Assembly: GCA_026389265.1 (NCBI GenBank) | Contig: JAPLIE010000152.1 | Span: 1 to 50,208 of the forward strand | Length of the DNA stretch: 50,208 nt | Reading direction: 5' to 3' | Source: Cyanobacteriota bacterium | GTDB taxonomy: Bacteria > Cyanobacteriota > Cyanobacteriia > PCC-6307 > Cyanobiaceae | The notes under the pieces: model-generated | The model's database searches: none | The model's input: the letters and a program-made list of their open reading frames with translations, nothing else | What the model was told of the DNA's origin: nothing | Shown: positions 15,115 to 25,568 of the stretch, piece after piece | Layout of the letters: each line of letters opens with the position of its first letter | Numbering within the stretch: position 1 is the first letter of the stretch | Translations under genes and position numbers: made by a program

Positions 15115-17833
15115 GGCTCAGGTTCACCACTTCCCGGGTGTTGTCTGACAGGGGGGCCGCGGCCAGGCGCTCAAGGGCTTCGGCCATGCGGGCGGAGCGG
15201 AGCGCGCCGTAGCTGCGCCAGCGGCTGAAGACCTTGGCGAGCCGCGAGGCCGTGATCGGATTGCGGCTGTCGAGCTCGGCGATGCGGTCGGCCAGAAAGC
15301 GATAGCCACGACCATCGATGGCATGGAACACCGGCGGATTGCCCGCCAGTCCGCCGAGCACAGCCCGGACCGAGTTGGGTGCCATCGGATCGAAGCGGGG
15401 ATGGACCAGCAGGCGCTCCACCCGCTCCAACCCATCAACGAAGGGAGCAGAGGCCTCCAGGGCAAACCAGGCATCGAGGATCACGGGCTTGGTCTGCCAG
15501 CGGTCATGGAAGGCGGCAAGGGCCGCCTCCCGCTGCGGCAGGGCATGGCACTGCAGAGCCCGCAGGCCGGCACGAGCCAGGGTCATGGAGCTTCCCTCCA
15601 CGGCAGCGCGGGCGGAGGCGATCGCCCCGGCATCGCCGGCGGCCACCCGCCAGCTCCAGATCAGGCCCGTGAGGCTCCGGTCGCCGCTGCCCTCCGGCCA
15701 GGCCAAAGACCACTGGGGGGTGATCCGTTCGAGGGCCTGGTGCAGGGGTTCGGCCAGGGCCTCTCCGAAACGTCGCTGCAGGGCGAGCAGGGCGGCGAAC
15801 AGGGCCGGGGGATCGGGCTCGGCCATCGCCTCCTCCAGTTCCGGCAACCCCGGCAAAGCCAGCAGGGCGGCCCGACTCACTTCGGAGAGGGAAGGGTCGG
15901 CCAAGATGCGGCCGAAGGCTTCAATCAGCTCCTCCTCCAGGCCATGGTCGGACTCGCCGCCGGCACGGGCCAAGGCCGCACTGCGCAGCAGCTGCTGGCC
16001 GGCATCCCAGCGGGCGAAGGCATCGCTATCGGTGGCGAAGAGGTGGACCAACTCGCCGATCGGACGGCCGATCTCCAGGCGCACCGGTGCTGAAAAATGG
16101 CGCAGCAGCGAGAGGGCTGGAGGATGGGCCTGGGGCGGCAGGCCCTCGAATACAACCCTGTTCTGGCCCTCTTCCAGCACCAGGAGCCTGGTGCCCCGGC
16201 CCCAGCGGTTCGGCTCAAGGGTCGCGGCGATGGCGTCAGCTGAATCCTCCCCCTCCAGACGCGGCAGCAGGGGCTCCCCGGCTCGGTCGAGCAGGCCGAT
16301 GGCCAGGGGAATCACCAGGGGCTCCTTGTGGGGCTGGCCCGGGGTGGCCGGGGTGTGCTGGTGGAACGTGAGCTCCAAACGGCCGCTGCTTCCATCCCAA
16401 TGCCGCTGAATCCGCACCACCGGCGTGCCGGCCTGGTGGTACCAGCGGCGAAAGCGCCCGAAACTAAACGGCGGCCGCCGCGCAACCTCGGCGGCCGCGC
16501 CGCCGGCCGCCGCATCCTCCATGGCACGAACAAAGTCTTCGCAGGTGGCGGCGCTGCCGTCATGGCGGGCCACATAGAGGGCTATACCGCGCTGAAAGGT
16601 GTCATCGCCGAGCAGGGTGTGGAGCATCCGAATCAGCTCGGATCCCTTTTCATAGATGGTGGTGGTGTAAAAATTATCGATCGCCTCATAGCGATCCGGC
16701 TGAACCGGGTGGGAGGTGGGACCAGCGTCTTCGCGGAACTGCGTGTTGCGCAGCAACGCCACATTTTCGATCCGATTCAGTGATTCACCATGCTGATCAG
16801 CACTGAAGCACTGGTCGCGAAAAACGGTGAGACCCTCCTTGAGCGAGAGCTGGAACCAGTCGCGGCAGGTGATGCGGTTGCCGGTCCAGTTATGAAAGTA
16901 TTCGTGGGCGATCACACTTTCAACGCGCTCAAGTTCCGCATCGGTGGCCGTTTCGGCATCGGCGAGCACGAGTTTGGAATTGAAGATATTCAGACTCTTA
17001 TTTTCCATGGCACCCATGTTGAAATGGCGCACGGCAACGATGTTGTACTCCTCCAGGTCGTACTCCAATCCATACACCTTTTCATCCCAGCTCATGCTGC
17101 GCTGCAGCGATGCCAGGGCATGGGCGGTGAACGGGGCGTCGCCCGGATCAACGTGCAGCCGCAGGGCCACCGGGCGGCCGCTGGCGGTGGTGAAGGTGTC
17201 GCGCACCTCCTCCAGCTCGCCGGCCACCAGGGCGAAAAGATAGGAGGGTTTCGGGAAGGGGTCGTCCCAGACTGCGAAGTGGCGCCCGTTTGCGCCCGAC
17301 CCTTCACCATCCGCTGTCGCGGGCAGATCGCCACTGGCAATGCAATTGCCGTTGGAAAGCAGCACCGGGCAGGTGCTGCGATCGGCCTCGATCCGCACCC
17401 GAAAGCGGCTGAGCAGATCGGGACGATCCGGGTGGAAGGTGATGCGCCGGAATCCCTCGGCCTCGCACTGGGTGGTGAACAGTCCTCCACTCACGTACAG
17501 CCCCTCAAGGGTGGTGTTCGTGTGGGGGGTGATCCGCACCCGGCTCTCAAGCACGAAGGGGCGCTGAGGCGGGGCTAGCAGCAGGAGCCGATCGCTATGG
17601 CGCTCAAACAATTGGGCCGCCAGGGGAGAACCATCGAGCCGGAGATCTTCCAGCTCCAGGTCCACCCCCATCAGCTCCAAGGGCTGACCTCCCGAAGCCT
17701 CAGCCTGGGAATTGGGCAAGAAGGCCAGCCGGGCCTCCACGAGGGTGTGGTCGGCATGGAGCTGCACCGCGAGGTCGGTGCGCTCCAGCAGATAAGGGGC
17801 CGGCCGATAATCGCTGAGATGAACGGCGGCCAT
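15101..17833 (-). CDS. pepN: Aminopeptidase N (M1 family zinc metallopeptidase)
   Basis: PepN removes N-terminal residues from peptides in the cytoplasm as part of protein turnover. The exopeptidase motif GAMEN is at residues 274-278, the zinc site HEYFHNWTGNR at 310-320, and the third zinc ligand Glu333 in SLKEGLTVF. Domain order is N-terminal beta domain, thermolysin-like catalytic domain, a small beta domain and a helical C-terminal domain (DUF3458), as in E. coli-type PepN. The length of 910 residues is slightly longer than the E. coli enzyme. ATG at 17833 is the natural start. The next gene upstream on the same strand ends at 17852, with a G11 homopolymer in the short spacer. Confidence 0.96.
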   Translation of the reverse strand: MAAVHLSDYRPAPYLLERTDLAVQLHADHTLVEARLAFLPNSQAEASGGQPLELMGVDLELEDLRLDGSPLAAQLFERHSDRLLLLAPPQRPFVLESRVRITPHTNTTLEGLYVSGGLFTTQCEAEGFRRITFHPDRPDLLSRFRVRIEADRSTCPVLLSNGNCIASGDLPATADGEGSGANGRHFAVWDDPFPKPSYLFALVAGELEEVRDTFTTASGRPVALRLHVDPGDAPFTAHALASLQRSMSWDEKVYGLEYDLEEYNIVAVRHFNMGAMENKSLNIFNSKLVLADAETATDAELERVESVIAHEYFHNWTGNRITCRDWFQLSLKEGLTVFRDQCFSADQHGESLNRIENVALLRNTQFREDAGPTSHPVQPDRYEAIDNFYTTTIYEKGSELIRMLHTLLGDDTFQRGIALYVARHDGSAATCEDFVRAMEDAAAGGAAAEVARRPPFSFGRFRRWYHQAGTPVVRIQRHWDGSSGRLELTFHQHTPATPGQPHKEPLVIPLAIGLLDRAGEPLLPRLEGEDSADAIAATLEPNRWGRGTRLLVLEEGQNRVVFEGLPPQAHPPALSLLRHFSAPVRLEIGRPIGELVHLFATDSDAFARWDAGQQLLRSAALARAGGESDHGLEEELIEAFGRILADPSLSEVSRAALLALPGLPELEEAMAEPDPPALFAALLALQRRFGEALAEPLHQALERITPQWSLAWPEGSGDRSLTGLIWSWRVAAGDAGAIASARAAVEGSSMTLARAGLRALQCHALPQREAALAAFHDRWQTKPVILDAWFALEASAPFVDGLERVERLLVHPRFDPMAPNSVRAVLGGLAGNPPVFHAIDGRGYRFLADRIAELDSRNPITASRLAKVFSRWRSYGALRSARMAEALERLAAAPLSDNTREVVNLSLTGG

Positions 17834-17840
17834 CAGAAAC

Positions 17841-17851
17841 GGGGGGGGGGG
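17841..17851. repeat. G11 homopolymer between two genes
   Basis: Eleven consecutive G on the plus strand fill most of the 18-bp gap between the start of pepN and the stop of the small secreted-protein gene. On the minus-strand transcript this is a C11 run just upstream of the pepN start codon, where length change could alter translation. Confidence 0.85.
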
Positions 17852-18271
17852 TTACTTGGAAGGGGCCGGTGCCTTGGCACCAGCCTGCTTCAGAGCCGCC
17901 TCAACCTTCTTCATCACCTCGGGCGGCACTGATTTCGGACAGATCTCAGCGGCGCCGAGCACGGCCGAATTGATCGACCCCTTGCGCAACTCCTCGATCG
18001 TGAGGGTCTTGCCGGGTACCTGCTGGATCTGGCCTTGATGCTGGCCCTGGATCAACTGGGCGATGGTCTCGCCGGCGATGGCCACAGATTTGTCAAAGTC
18101 AACCCCAGCGGTACGGGAAATGCAGACATTCACCGCTGCGATGCGGGTGTACAGGTTCATCTCCGCCTGGGTAGCTGGGGCAGCCTGGACGGCTCCACCA
18201 GAGAGCAGCAGGGGAAGGACCACAAGTGGTGCCACCAGTAGGCGCCGGGCACCGCGAACGGGGAAGGACAA
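17852..18271 (-). CDS. Small secreted protein of unknown function
   Basis: The 139-residue product begins with a classical signal peptide: basic MSFPVRGARR, a hydrophobic core LLVAPLVVLPLLLSGG, and a likely signal peptidase I site at VQAAPA. The mature part, about 110 residues, is helical and has two Cys (in NVCISRTAGVDF and AAEICPKSVPP) that could form a disulfide in the periplasm. It ends in a Lys/Ala/Pro tail. The stretch YTRIAAVNVCISRTAGVDF looks like a cyanobacterial conserved-hypothetical family, but I cannot name a function. The gene is 18 bp upstream of pepN on the same strand and may be co-transcribed. Confidence 0.7.
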   Translation of the reverse strand: MSFPVRGARRLLVAPLVVLPLLLSGGAVQAAPATQAEMNLYTRIAAVNVCISRTAGVDFDKSVAIAGETIAQLIQGQHQGQIQQVPGKTLTIEELRKGSINSAVLGAAEICPKSVPPEVMKKVEAALKQAGAKAPAPSK

Positions 18272-18338
18272 GGGAGACTGATTCGGACCTTCCTATGCTG
18301 CTGCATCGGGGGTGTCCTGCCGAGGGGTCGGTTGGGAT

Positions 18339-18935
18339 TCAGGCCACTCCTTCCAGCGGCTCTCCCGCCCCCTCCAGCCGGATCTCGTGGTGCATCTCCG
18401 TGATCTCCAGCACACCCTCACGCCACGAAAAGATTGAGCGTGCCCGATATCGATCCTGATCAACTAGGCGAATATGCTCCACAATCGACCACTGCTGGTA
18501 GTGAGATTCGAGCATCAATTCGTGTTCATCCACCTGGCGGATCTGACTCTTGCTGGGGGCGCTATCGAGATAGCTGCCGCTGCGACGGAGCTGGTGGCCG
18601 CAGAGATAGGCCACCATCGACCCCTCGCGCGAGTAACTGGGCTTGCGTTCGAAGAAGTCGTATTCCTTTTCTGGCCACCAGGTGAAGCGATAGGCCGCAT
18701 CCCCCTCCGCCGGTTGGCTGAAGCTCTCGACCCGCACCAGCATGTCGACGCGCATCACCTCGTCATCGGGGAAGAAGTAGATGCGGCGTGAGCGCCACAA
18801 CCCCAGATTACGGGAAAACCAGCGGCGAAGGCTGCTATCGAGCTGGATCCGGCTCGGGACCGCACCTTCGGAGCGAGACGGGCGCGGCGAGGGAAGGTGA
18901 GGATTACCCAGGTTCGGCTCAGGCGGCATCGTCAT
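18339..18935 (-). CDS. Calycin/lipocalin-like protein, possibly related to CpcS/CpeS phycobiliprotein lyases
   Basis: The 198-residue product has a Pro/Ser-rich N-terminus followed by LGLWRSRRIYFFPDDEV, which resembles the GxWxSxR-type opening strand of CpeS/CpcS lipocalin-fold bilin lyases. Alternating strands follow (MRVDMLVRVESF, YRFTWWPEKEYDF, MVAYLCGHQLRRSGSYLD, HELMLESHYQQWSIVEHIRL, RYRARSIFSWREG, LEITEMHHEIRLE), as in a beta barrel. CpcS-type lyases attach phycocyanobilin to phycobiliprotein subunits. The fold resemblance is what I see; lyase function is inference, and a different lipocalin-like family is possible. The gene stands alone, divergent from sasA with 93 bp between, and no phycobilisome genes are nearby. 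Confidence 0.5.
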   Translation of the reverse strand: MTMPPEPNLGNPHLPSPRPSRSEGAVPSRIQLDSSLRRWFSRNLGLWRSRRIYFFPDDEVMRVDMLVRVESFSQPAEGDAAYRFTWWPEKEYDFFERKPSYSREGSMVAYLCGHQLRRSGSYLDSAPSKSQIRQVDEHELMLESHYQQWSIVEHIRLVDQDRYRARSIFSWREGVLEITEMHHEIRLEGAGEPLEGVA

Positions 18936-19028
18936 TGGATGGGAGGTGCCTTCTTGGGGCCTTTTGGCTAAGGAGCCTTTGCTGCAGTCCTAGCCAGATC
19001 AACACGGATTGCCCAAGGGACCCATAAG

Positions 19029-20258
19029 GTGGCGTCGAGCCGCCGAATGCCGGTGCCCGCCGCAGGGCCGATCCAGGATCCCGACAGCCCCCGCAATGGA
19101 CCGGGGGCGGCGGTTGGGCGGCCCAAACTGAAACTGCTCCTGGTGGCAGCCAACTACCACCTTGCTACGCCTGATCTTCGCAATCTGGTGGCCTTCCTCC
19201 ATAGCGAGGAGTGCGCTTCCCCGATATCCCTGGAGATCGCCGACCCCGCCCACCATCCGGAATTGCTGGAACTGCACCGGCTGGTGGCAACACCAGCTTT
19301 AGTGAAGCTCTCCCCAGAGCCGCGCCAGGTGTTCGCGGGCACCACCCTGGCCATGCAGGTGCGGAGCTGGCTGCCCCGCTGGCGCCAGATGGAGGTGGTC
19401 AGCAGCCTCGGCCTCAGCCTTAGACCCGCCGAGATCGATGGCAGCCGCACGGCCCGGGAGGTCCAGCTCGAGGACCAGTTGCTGGTGCTGCGTCAGGAGA
19501 ATGAAACCTTGATCGAGCGGCTGGGGGTGCAGGAAAGGCTGCTGCGAATGGTGGCCCACGAACTGCGTACCCCCCTCACCGCGGCCAAGCTGGCTCTCCA
19601 GAGTCATGGCCTCGGGCAGATCGACGAGAACCGCTTCCGCGACGTGCTCAACCGGCGCCTTGATGACATCGAAGCGCTCTCCCTCGACCTGCTGGAGGTG
19701 GGCACCACCCGCTGGGAGGCCCTCTTCAATCCCCAGCGCCTCGCCCTCGGCCGGGTGGCTGCTGAGGCCATTCTCGAGCTGGAGAAGCTCTGGGTGGGCC
19801 GCGACCTGGATCTGATCACCGACATCCCGGCCGACCTGCCGGATGTTTATGCCGATCAACGGCGCATGCGACAAGTGTTTCTCAACCTTCTGGAGAACGC
19901 CCTGAAGTTCACGCCCGCCGGAGGCAGGGTGACCCTCACCCTGTTGCACCGCACCAGCCAGTGGGTGCAGGCGAGTGTCTGTGACAGCGGTCCCGGGATC
20001 CCCCGGGAAGAGCAGCAGCGCATCTTTCAGGATCGGGTGCGCCTGCCCCAGACCTCGGGCAACACCTCCGGCTTCGGCGTGGGGTTATCGGTGTGCCGGC
20101 GGATCACGGAAGTGCATGGGGGCAGAATCTGGGTGGTCTCAGAACCCGGGGAGGGAGCCTGTTTCCACTTCACCGTGCCGGTCTGGTTCGGCCAGACCTC
20201 TCCCGATATCAGCGAGCGGCGGGCGGGGGGCAAGCTCCTTGACGAAGGGTCCCCCTGA
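19029..20258 (+). CDS. sasA: Adaptive-response sensory histidine kinase SasA (circadian output)
   Basis: SasA reads the KaiC phosphorylation state and phosphorylates RpaA to drive circadian gene expression. The N-terminal KaiB-like thioredoxin-fold domain spans about residues 33-120 ([20 protein letters not shown], then the [17 protein letters not shown] region). A short coiled-coil ([20 protein letters not shown]) leads to the HisKA helix with phospho-acceptor His177 in [14 protein letters not shown]. The ATPase domain has [16 protein letters not shown] and [12 protein letters not shown] at 19029 gives 409 residues with an N-terminal extension; ATG at 19047 is the alternative, leaving the KaiB-like domain intact. 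No kai genes or rpaA are in the window. tRNA-Glu lies 42 bp downstream on the same strand. Confidence 0.95.
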   Translation: MASSRRMPVPAAGPIQDPDSPRNGPGAAVGRPKLKLLLVAANYHLATPDLRNLVAFLHSEECASPISLEIADPAHHPELLELHRLVATPALVKLSPEPRQVFAGTTLAMQVRSWLPRWRQMEVVSSLGLSLRPAEIDGSRTAREVQLEDQLLVLRQENETLIERLGVQERLLRMVAHELRTPLTAAKLALQSHGLGQIDENRFRDVLNRRLDDIEALSLDLLEVGTTRWEALFNPQRLALGRVAAEAILELEKLWVGRDLDLITDIPADLPDVYADQRRMRQVFLNLLENALKFTPAGGRVTLTLLHRTSQWVQASVCDSGPGIPREEQQRIFQDRVRLPQTSGNTSGFGVGLSVCRRITEVHGGRIWVVSEPGEGACFHFTVPVWFGQTSPDISERRAGGKLLDEGSP

Positions 20259-20300
20259 ACCGTAGTTTCCGTCTGTCGGAGCCATGAGCCCGACGGCCTC

Positions 20301-20373
20301 GCCCCCATCGTCTAGAGGCCTAGGACACCTCCCTTTCACGGAGGCGACAGGGGTTCGAATCCCCTTGGGGGTA
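20301..20373 (+). tRNA. tRNA-Glu (anticodon TTC)
   Basis: The 73-nt cloverleaf has acceptor stem GCCCCCA pairing with TGGGGGT, discriminator A, anticodon stem CCTCC/GGAGG around loop CTTTCAC (anticodon TTC), and T-arm AGGGGTTCGAATCCCCT. CCA is not encoded. In cyanobacteria tRNA-Glu also supplies glutamate for 5-aminolevulinate and so for chlorophyll and bilin synthesis. Confidence 0.97.
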
Positions 20374-20380
20374 TACGGAG

Positions 20381-20410
20381 CGGTGGAGGTCCCACCGTTA
20401 AAAATTGTTA
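20381..20410 (+). terminator. Possible tRNA-Glu terminator
   Basis: A 6-bp stem CGGTGG/CCACCG with a 5-nt loop begins 8 nt after the tRNA and is followed by an AT-rich stretch (TTAAAAATTGTT). The T-run is imperfect, so termination strength is uncertain. Confidence 0.4.
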
Positions 20411-20450
20411 TTAAAAATTGCTGGTGATCGCTTGAGTCATCGGGGAGGCA

Positions 20451-21023
20451 TCACACGGTTGCGGCCCTACGCAAAGCCTCCTTCTGGACACCCCGCAGGT
20501 TGCTGGCGAGATCCTGTTGGAGTCGTTGCTCGATCAAGCCGATCGGCATTCCAGGTTTTCCCTGAACGGTGAGTTCGTAGAGAAGCCAGCTGCTGCTCGC
20601 ATCGGTACCGATGCACCAGACACCTTCGAAACAGCGGAAATCGCCCTCCAGCATCCGGAAACTGAGGCGCCCCTGATCCTTGAGTTCGGTGAGTTCAAGC
20701 TTCACCCGGGCTGAGAAGCGCAATCCGCAGAACTGCTGAGTGCCCACCTGTTCCAGGCCCACCCGGTTGCCCTGGCGCCAGAGGAGGCTGGAACTGGTCA
20801 GGTTGGGGATGAAGCGGGAGAGGTTCTCGTAATCGGTGAGAACATCCCAAAGAAACAGAGGATCCAATTTGAGGCGAAGCTGAACGGCCAGTCGCCGGAT
20901 CCCTTGGGGAAGCCGCTCCATGTCCTGCTGGATGGTGTCCAGCCCACAGATCATCGGCGTTGAAGGGTTCTCAAGCAAGCGACCCTGAGGGGAAGGGGTA
21001 AAGGTTGCCGGGAGCTGCGCCAA
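20451..21023 (-). CDS. SRPBCC (START-like) domain protein, polyketide cyclase/dehydrase-related
   Basis: The protein has 190 residues, with a helix-grip fold suggested by the run IRRLAVQLRLKLDPLFLWDV, LTDYENLSRFIPNLTSS, the strands VGLEQVGTQQFCGLRFSARV and LELTELKDQGRLSFRMLEGD, FEGVWCIG, and a long C-terminal helix (LIEQRLQQDLASNLRGVQKE). LTDYENLSRFIPN is the hallmark of the cyclase/dehydrase COQ10-like group, whose members bind lipids or other hydrophobic ligands. No ligand can be named. The start codon at 21023 precedes about 30 poorly structured residues; an internal Met at MERLPQG is possible. It is divergent from petH across about 120 bp. Confidence 0.75.
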   Translation of the reverse strand: MAQLPATFTPSPQGRLLENPSTPMICGLDTIQQDMERLPQGIRRLAVQLRLKLDPLFLWDVLTDYENLSRFIPNLTSSSLLWRQGNRVGLEQVGTQQFCGLRFSARVKLELTELKDQGRLSFRMLEGDFRCFEGVWCIGTDASSSWLLYELTVQGKPGMPIGLIEQRLQQDLASNLRGVQKEALRRAATV

Positions 21024-21089
21024 GGGGGAATCAGGGCAGAAGCGAGAGCTAGTCCGCGGGCCAACCTAGCTGTATTTGCCGATCGAGTG

Positions 21090-22368
<1,279 letters not shown>

Positions 22369-22387
22369 ACCCTCCACCCTGCTCTCT

Positions 22388-22410
22388 GCCCGCCTCCGGC
22401 GGGCTTTTTT
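22388..22410 (+). terminator. Rho-independent terminator of petH
   Basis: A perfect 7-bp GC stem GCCCGCC/GGCGGGC with loop TCC is followed by six T (22405-22410). It begins about 20 nt after the petH stop and separates petH from zwf. Confidence 0.9.
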
Positions 22411-22553
22411 CATGGGCCCGCCTTTGACCTGAGCCCGGTGAAGGCGATCCACTCCGATCCGAAAACGCACACACAGCAACGGCACGGGCCTTGCGAAGCA
22501 GCCAAGGCCCGCCGCCGCCGTTAAACCAGAACCATCCGGCCGCTTTCAACAGC

Positions 22554-24077
22554 ATGACCACCCTCCTCACCAATCCCCTACGGGTGGGGCTGCGGCAGGA
22601 GCGGGTGATCTCGCCGCAGTGCATCGTGATCTTCGGGGCCAGCGGCGACCTCACCCACCGCAAGCTCGTGCCCGCTCTGTTCGAGCTCTTCCGCCAGCGG
22701 CGCCTTCCCAGCGAATTCGCCGTGCTCGGCTGCGCCCGGCGCCCCTGGAGCGACGAAGAGTTCCGCTTGAAGATGGCCGAGGCGATGGCCGAAACGATTG
22801 CCGAGCACCCAGGAGCCTGGGAGCAATTCGCCCAGGGCATGTTCTACGAGCCGGTGGATCTCCAGCAGAGCGACCATCTGGTGCGACTCGGCACGCGGCT
22901 GGAAACCATCGATCGGTTGCGGGCCACCCGCGGCAACCGCACCTTCTACCTCTCGGTGTCGCCGGAGTTCTATGGCAGCGGCTGCCGGGCCCTGGCCGCC
23001 GCTGGCCTGCTGGCCGACCCGGAGCGCAGCCGGGTGGTGATCGAAAAACCCTTCGGCCGCGATTACGGCAGCGCCCAGGCCCTCAACAAGGTGGTGCAGG
23101 CCTGCGCCAAGGAGAGCCAGATCTTCCGGATCGACCACTACCTCGGCAAGGAAACGGTCCAGAACATCCTGGTGCTGCGCTTCGCCAACACCATTTTCGA
23201 GCCGATCTGGAACCGCAACTACATCGCCAACGTGCAGATCACCGCCGCCGAAACGGTGGGGGTGGAGGAGCGGGCCGGCTACTACGAAAGCTCCGGCGCC
23301 CTACGGGACATGGTGCAGAACCATCTCACCCAGATCCTGGCCCTCACCACGATGGAGCCGCCGGGCCGCTTTGATGCCGAGGCGATCCGCAACGAAAAGG
23401 CCAAGGTGCTCCAGGCCGCACGCCTGGCCAATGAGCTGGAACCCTGGCAGTGCTGCGTGCGGGGCCAGTACTCCTCCGGTGGAACCGCCGCCCGGCCGCT
23501 GAGCGGCTATCGCGACGAGCCCGGCGTAAACCCCAACAGCACCACGGAAACCTATGTGGCGATGAAGCTGTTCATCGACAACTGGCGCTGGCAGGGGGTG
23601 CCCTTCTATCTGCGCACTGGCAAGCGGCTGCCCAAACGACTTTCGGAGGTGGTGCTCACCTTCCGCGAGGCCCCGGTTCACCTCTTTGATGCCGCCGGTG
23701 GCGCCCCGACGCCCAACCAATTAATTCTGCGCATCCAGCCCGATGAGGGCGCCGAGTTCAAGTTCGAAGTGAAGGCCCCCGGCTCGGGCATGCGCAGCCG
23801 CCCGGTGGACATGGGCTTCTCTTACGACGACTCATTCGGGGAACCCTCTGATGAGGGCTACGTGCGTCTGCTCGCCGACGCCATGCTGGGAGATCCAACC
23901 CTCTACACCCGAAGCGATGAGGTGGAGGCCGCCTGGCGCCTCTACACCCCCCTCCTTGAATTGATCGAGGAAGCCCCCTGGCAGCTTCCGGTGCACCCCT
24001 ACGAAGCCCGCACCTGGGGGCCCGCCGCAGCCGACAACCTGCTGGCTGACGAAGGCCTGATCTGGCGGCGCCCCTGA
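22554..24077 (+). CDS. zwf: Glucose-6-phosphate 1-dehydrogenase
   Basis: Zwf oxidises glucose 6-phosphate to 6-phosphogluconolactone with NADP+, the entry step of the oxidative pentose phosphate pathway that supplies NADPH at night in cyanobacteria. The NADP-binding loop is IVIFGASGDLTHRKLVPAL and the active-site signature is RIDHYLGKETVQNILVLRF with its catalytic His downstream. Other family landmarks are RVVIEKPFGRD and FYLRTGKRLPKR. ATG at 22554 gives 507 residues, the expected size; the open frame extends upstream but without family similarity. opcA follows in the same orientation 89 bp downstream. A weak 6-bp hairpin (GAAACT/AGTTTC) sits at the zwf stop codon. Confidence 0.97.
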   Translation: MTTLLTNPLRVGLRQERVISPQCIVIFGASGDLTHRKLVPALFELFRQRRLPSEFAVLGCARRPWSDEEFRLKMAEAMAETIAEHPGAWEQFAQGMFYEPVDLQQSDHLVRLGTRLETIDRLRATRGNRTFYLSVSPEFYGSGCRALAAAGLLADPERSRVVIEKPFGRDYGSAQALNKVVQACAKESQIFRIDHYLGKETVQNILVLRFANTIFEPIWNRNYIANVQITAAETVGVEERAGYYESSGALRDMVQNHLTQILALTTMEPPGRFDAEAIRNEKAKVLQAARLANELEPWQCCVRGQYSSGGTAARPLSGYRDEPGVNPNSTTETYVAMKLFIDNWRWQGVPFYLRTGKRLPKRLSEVVLTFREAPVHLFDAAGGAPTPNQLILRIQPDEGAEFKFEVKAPGSGMRSRPVDMGFSYDDSFGEPSDEGYVRLLADAMLGDPTLYTRSDEVEAAWRLYTPLLELIEEAPWQLPVHPYEARTWGPAAADNLLADEGLIWRRP

Positions 24078-24166
24078 AACTGCGGAGTTTCTCCAGGCAA
24101 CTCGCGGCTGGACCTCCGCTATCCAGGCCACACAGTCTTCTATCCCGTCCCTTCATCCATAACGCC

Positions 24167-25477
24167 ATGTCCGCCCAGCTGACCCTGCAGGCCCCCCTGG
24201 ATGTCCCTCCAGCGGAGGTCACGCCCTACCTGGATCGCCTCTGGAATGGGATGCTGGAGGGCTCCAGCGGTGCCGCCACCTTCACCCTGTTGGTGTGGGA
24301 GCCCTCCTGGCTGGAGCAGCAGTTGGTGCGGGTGGGACTGATCGATGGCCCGATTCGGGGCTTCGACCGCAGTGATCTGATGACGGCCGCCCGCCAGGCC
24401 TTGAGCGACTGCGGACTGCCCCTGAGCACCGCCCCGATGGATCCCCGCCTGGCCTGGGCTCTGGGCCAGAAGCCTGGCCACCAGAGCTCAGCCGACCTGC
24501 GGGGCCAAGTGGTGGAAAGCGCCATCAGCGCCCACATGCCCCGCCGGCTGATCACCCTGGCCCCCACCCTCGATGCGGGAATGCCCCTGGAAACGATGGT
24601 GGCGGCCTACTGCCCTCTGCCGGAGGAGGGAGGCACGGGAGCGGTCTGTGGCGACGCGGTGGTGCTGCGGGGCGGCATGGGGGCCATCCAGCAAAACCTT
24701 GACCTGATCAAGCCCTTGGTGGGCGATGACCTGCCCTGCTGGGTGTGGTGGAACAGCAGCCTCGACGAACCCCTCGACATGCTGGAGGCTCTGGCGACGC
24801 TGCCGAGGCGTCTGGTGATCGACACCTCCCTGGGCAGCCCCCGCCGTTGCTTGGATGTACTGGTGGCCCGGATCGAGGCGGGCCAGGCCGTGAACGATCT
24901 CAATTGGCTGAGGCTGCGCAGCTGGAGAGAATCGCTCGCCATGGTGTTCGATCCCCCCTCGCGGCGCGATGCCCTCGCCCACGTGGTGCAACTCGACATC
25001 GACGTGGAAGGCGATCACCCCGTGAAGGGCCTGCTGCTGGCGGCCTGGATCGCGGATCGGCTCGGCTGGCATCTGATCGCGAGCCGTCCGATCCCCGCCG
25101 ACTCCGGTTCATCGTCGGAGAGCGGGGGGATCGCCGCCGAATTCGAACGCACCGATGGGGTGAGCGTGCGCTTCCGGCTGATGCCGGTGCCCATGGGGAT
25201 GCCCAAGGCCCACCCCGGGGCGATCGTGGGCCTGCGCCTGATCTGTGAACCTATGGGCCGGCCCCAGCTCTGCGTGATCCTCTGCTCCGAATCGGGGGGC
25301 TGCATGCGGCTCGAATCCGGCGGCATGGCGGCCCTGGAGCTCGCCGAGGAACTGGTTCCCCTGCCCGAGGAACACGAGGAGATGGAGATGGCGCGCCTCC
25401 TCTCCGGTGGCCACGACTCCACCAACCCCCTGCTCGCCTCCGCCGCCCCCCTGGCTGCCCGGATCCTGCCGGACTAA
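24167..25477 (+). CDS. opcA: Glucose-6-phosphate dehydrogenase assembly protein OpcA
   Basis: OpcA is needed for assembly and redox-tuned activity of Zwf in cyanobacteria and is usually encoded directly after it, as here. The 436-residue protein matches the family in the opening LDVPPAEVTPYLDRLWNGML, in ARTFTLLVW-like FTLLVWEPSWLEQQLVRVG, in the stretch VHRPCRVITL-like HMPRRLITLAPTL, and in DLPCWVWWNSSLD. The C-terminal half includes the conserved VNDLNWLRLRSWRESLAMVF. The start ATG at 24167 is the first in the frame. The fixed order zwf-opcA and shared strand support co-regulation. Cys residues (for example in CGLPLS, CGDAV and CCSESGG-like CSESGGCMRL) could mediate the redox control known from other cyanobacteria. 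Confidence 0.95.
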   Translation: MSAQLTLQAPLDVPPAEVTPYLDRLWNGMLEGSSGAATFTLLVWEPSWLEQQLVRVGLIDGPIRGFDRSDLMTAARQALSDCGLPLSTAPMDPRLAWALGQKPGHQSSADLRGQVVESAISAHMPRRLITLAPTLDAGMPLETMVAAYCPLPEEGGTGAVCGDAVVLRGGMGAIQQNLDLIKPLVGDDLPCWVWWNSSLDEPLDMLEALATLPRRLVIDTSLGSPRRCLDVLVARIEAGQAVNDLNWLRLRSWRESLAMVFDPPSRRDALAHVVQLDIDVEGDHPVKGLLLAAWIADRLGWHLIASRPIPADSGSSSESGGIAAEFERTDGVSVRFRLMPVPMGMPKAHPGAIVGLRLICEPMGRPQLCVILCSESGGCMRLESGGMAALELAEELVPLPEEHEEMEMARLLSGGHDSTNPLLASAAPLAARILPD

Positions 25478-25568
25478 GGCTCTCCTGGGGCATGGGACGA
25501 GTGTCCCCCCGCTGGAGGCCGAGCGGCTGGCAAGCTGCCTCCGGCCCGTTCCCAAGCAGCGTTTACCC

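Noticed and set aside
20301-20373. tRNA-Glu as attachment site of an integrated element
   Set aside because: No integrase gene and no repeated tRNA 3' end in the flanks; adjacent genes are core genes.
25478-25568. Cobalamin riboswitch before the cobyrinate diamide synthase gene
   Set aside because: The 91-bp spacer is too short and no B12-box-like sequence was seen.
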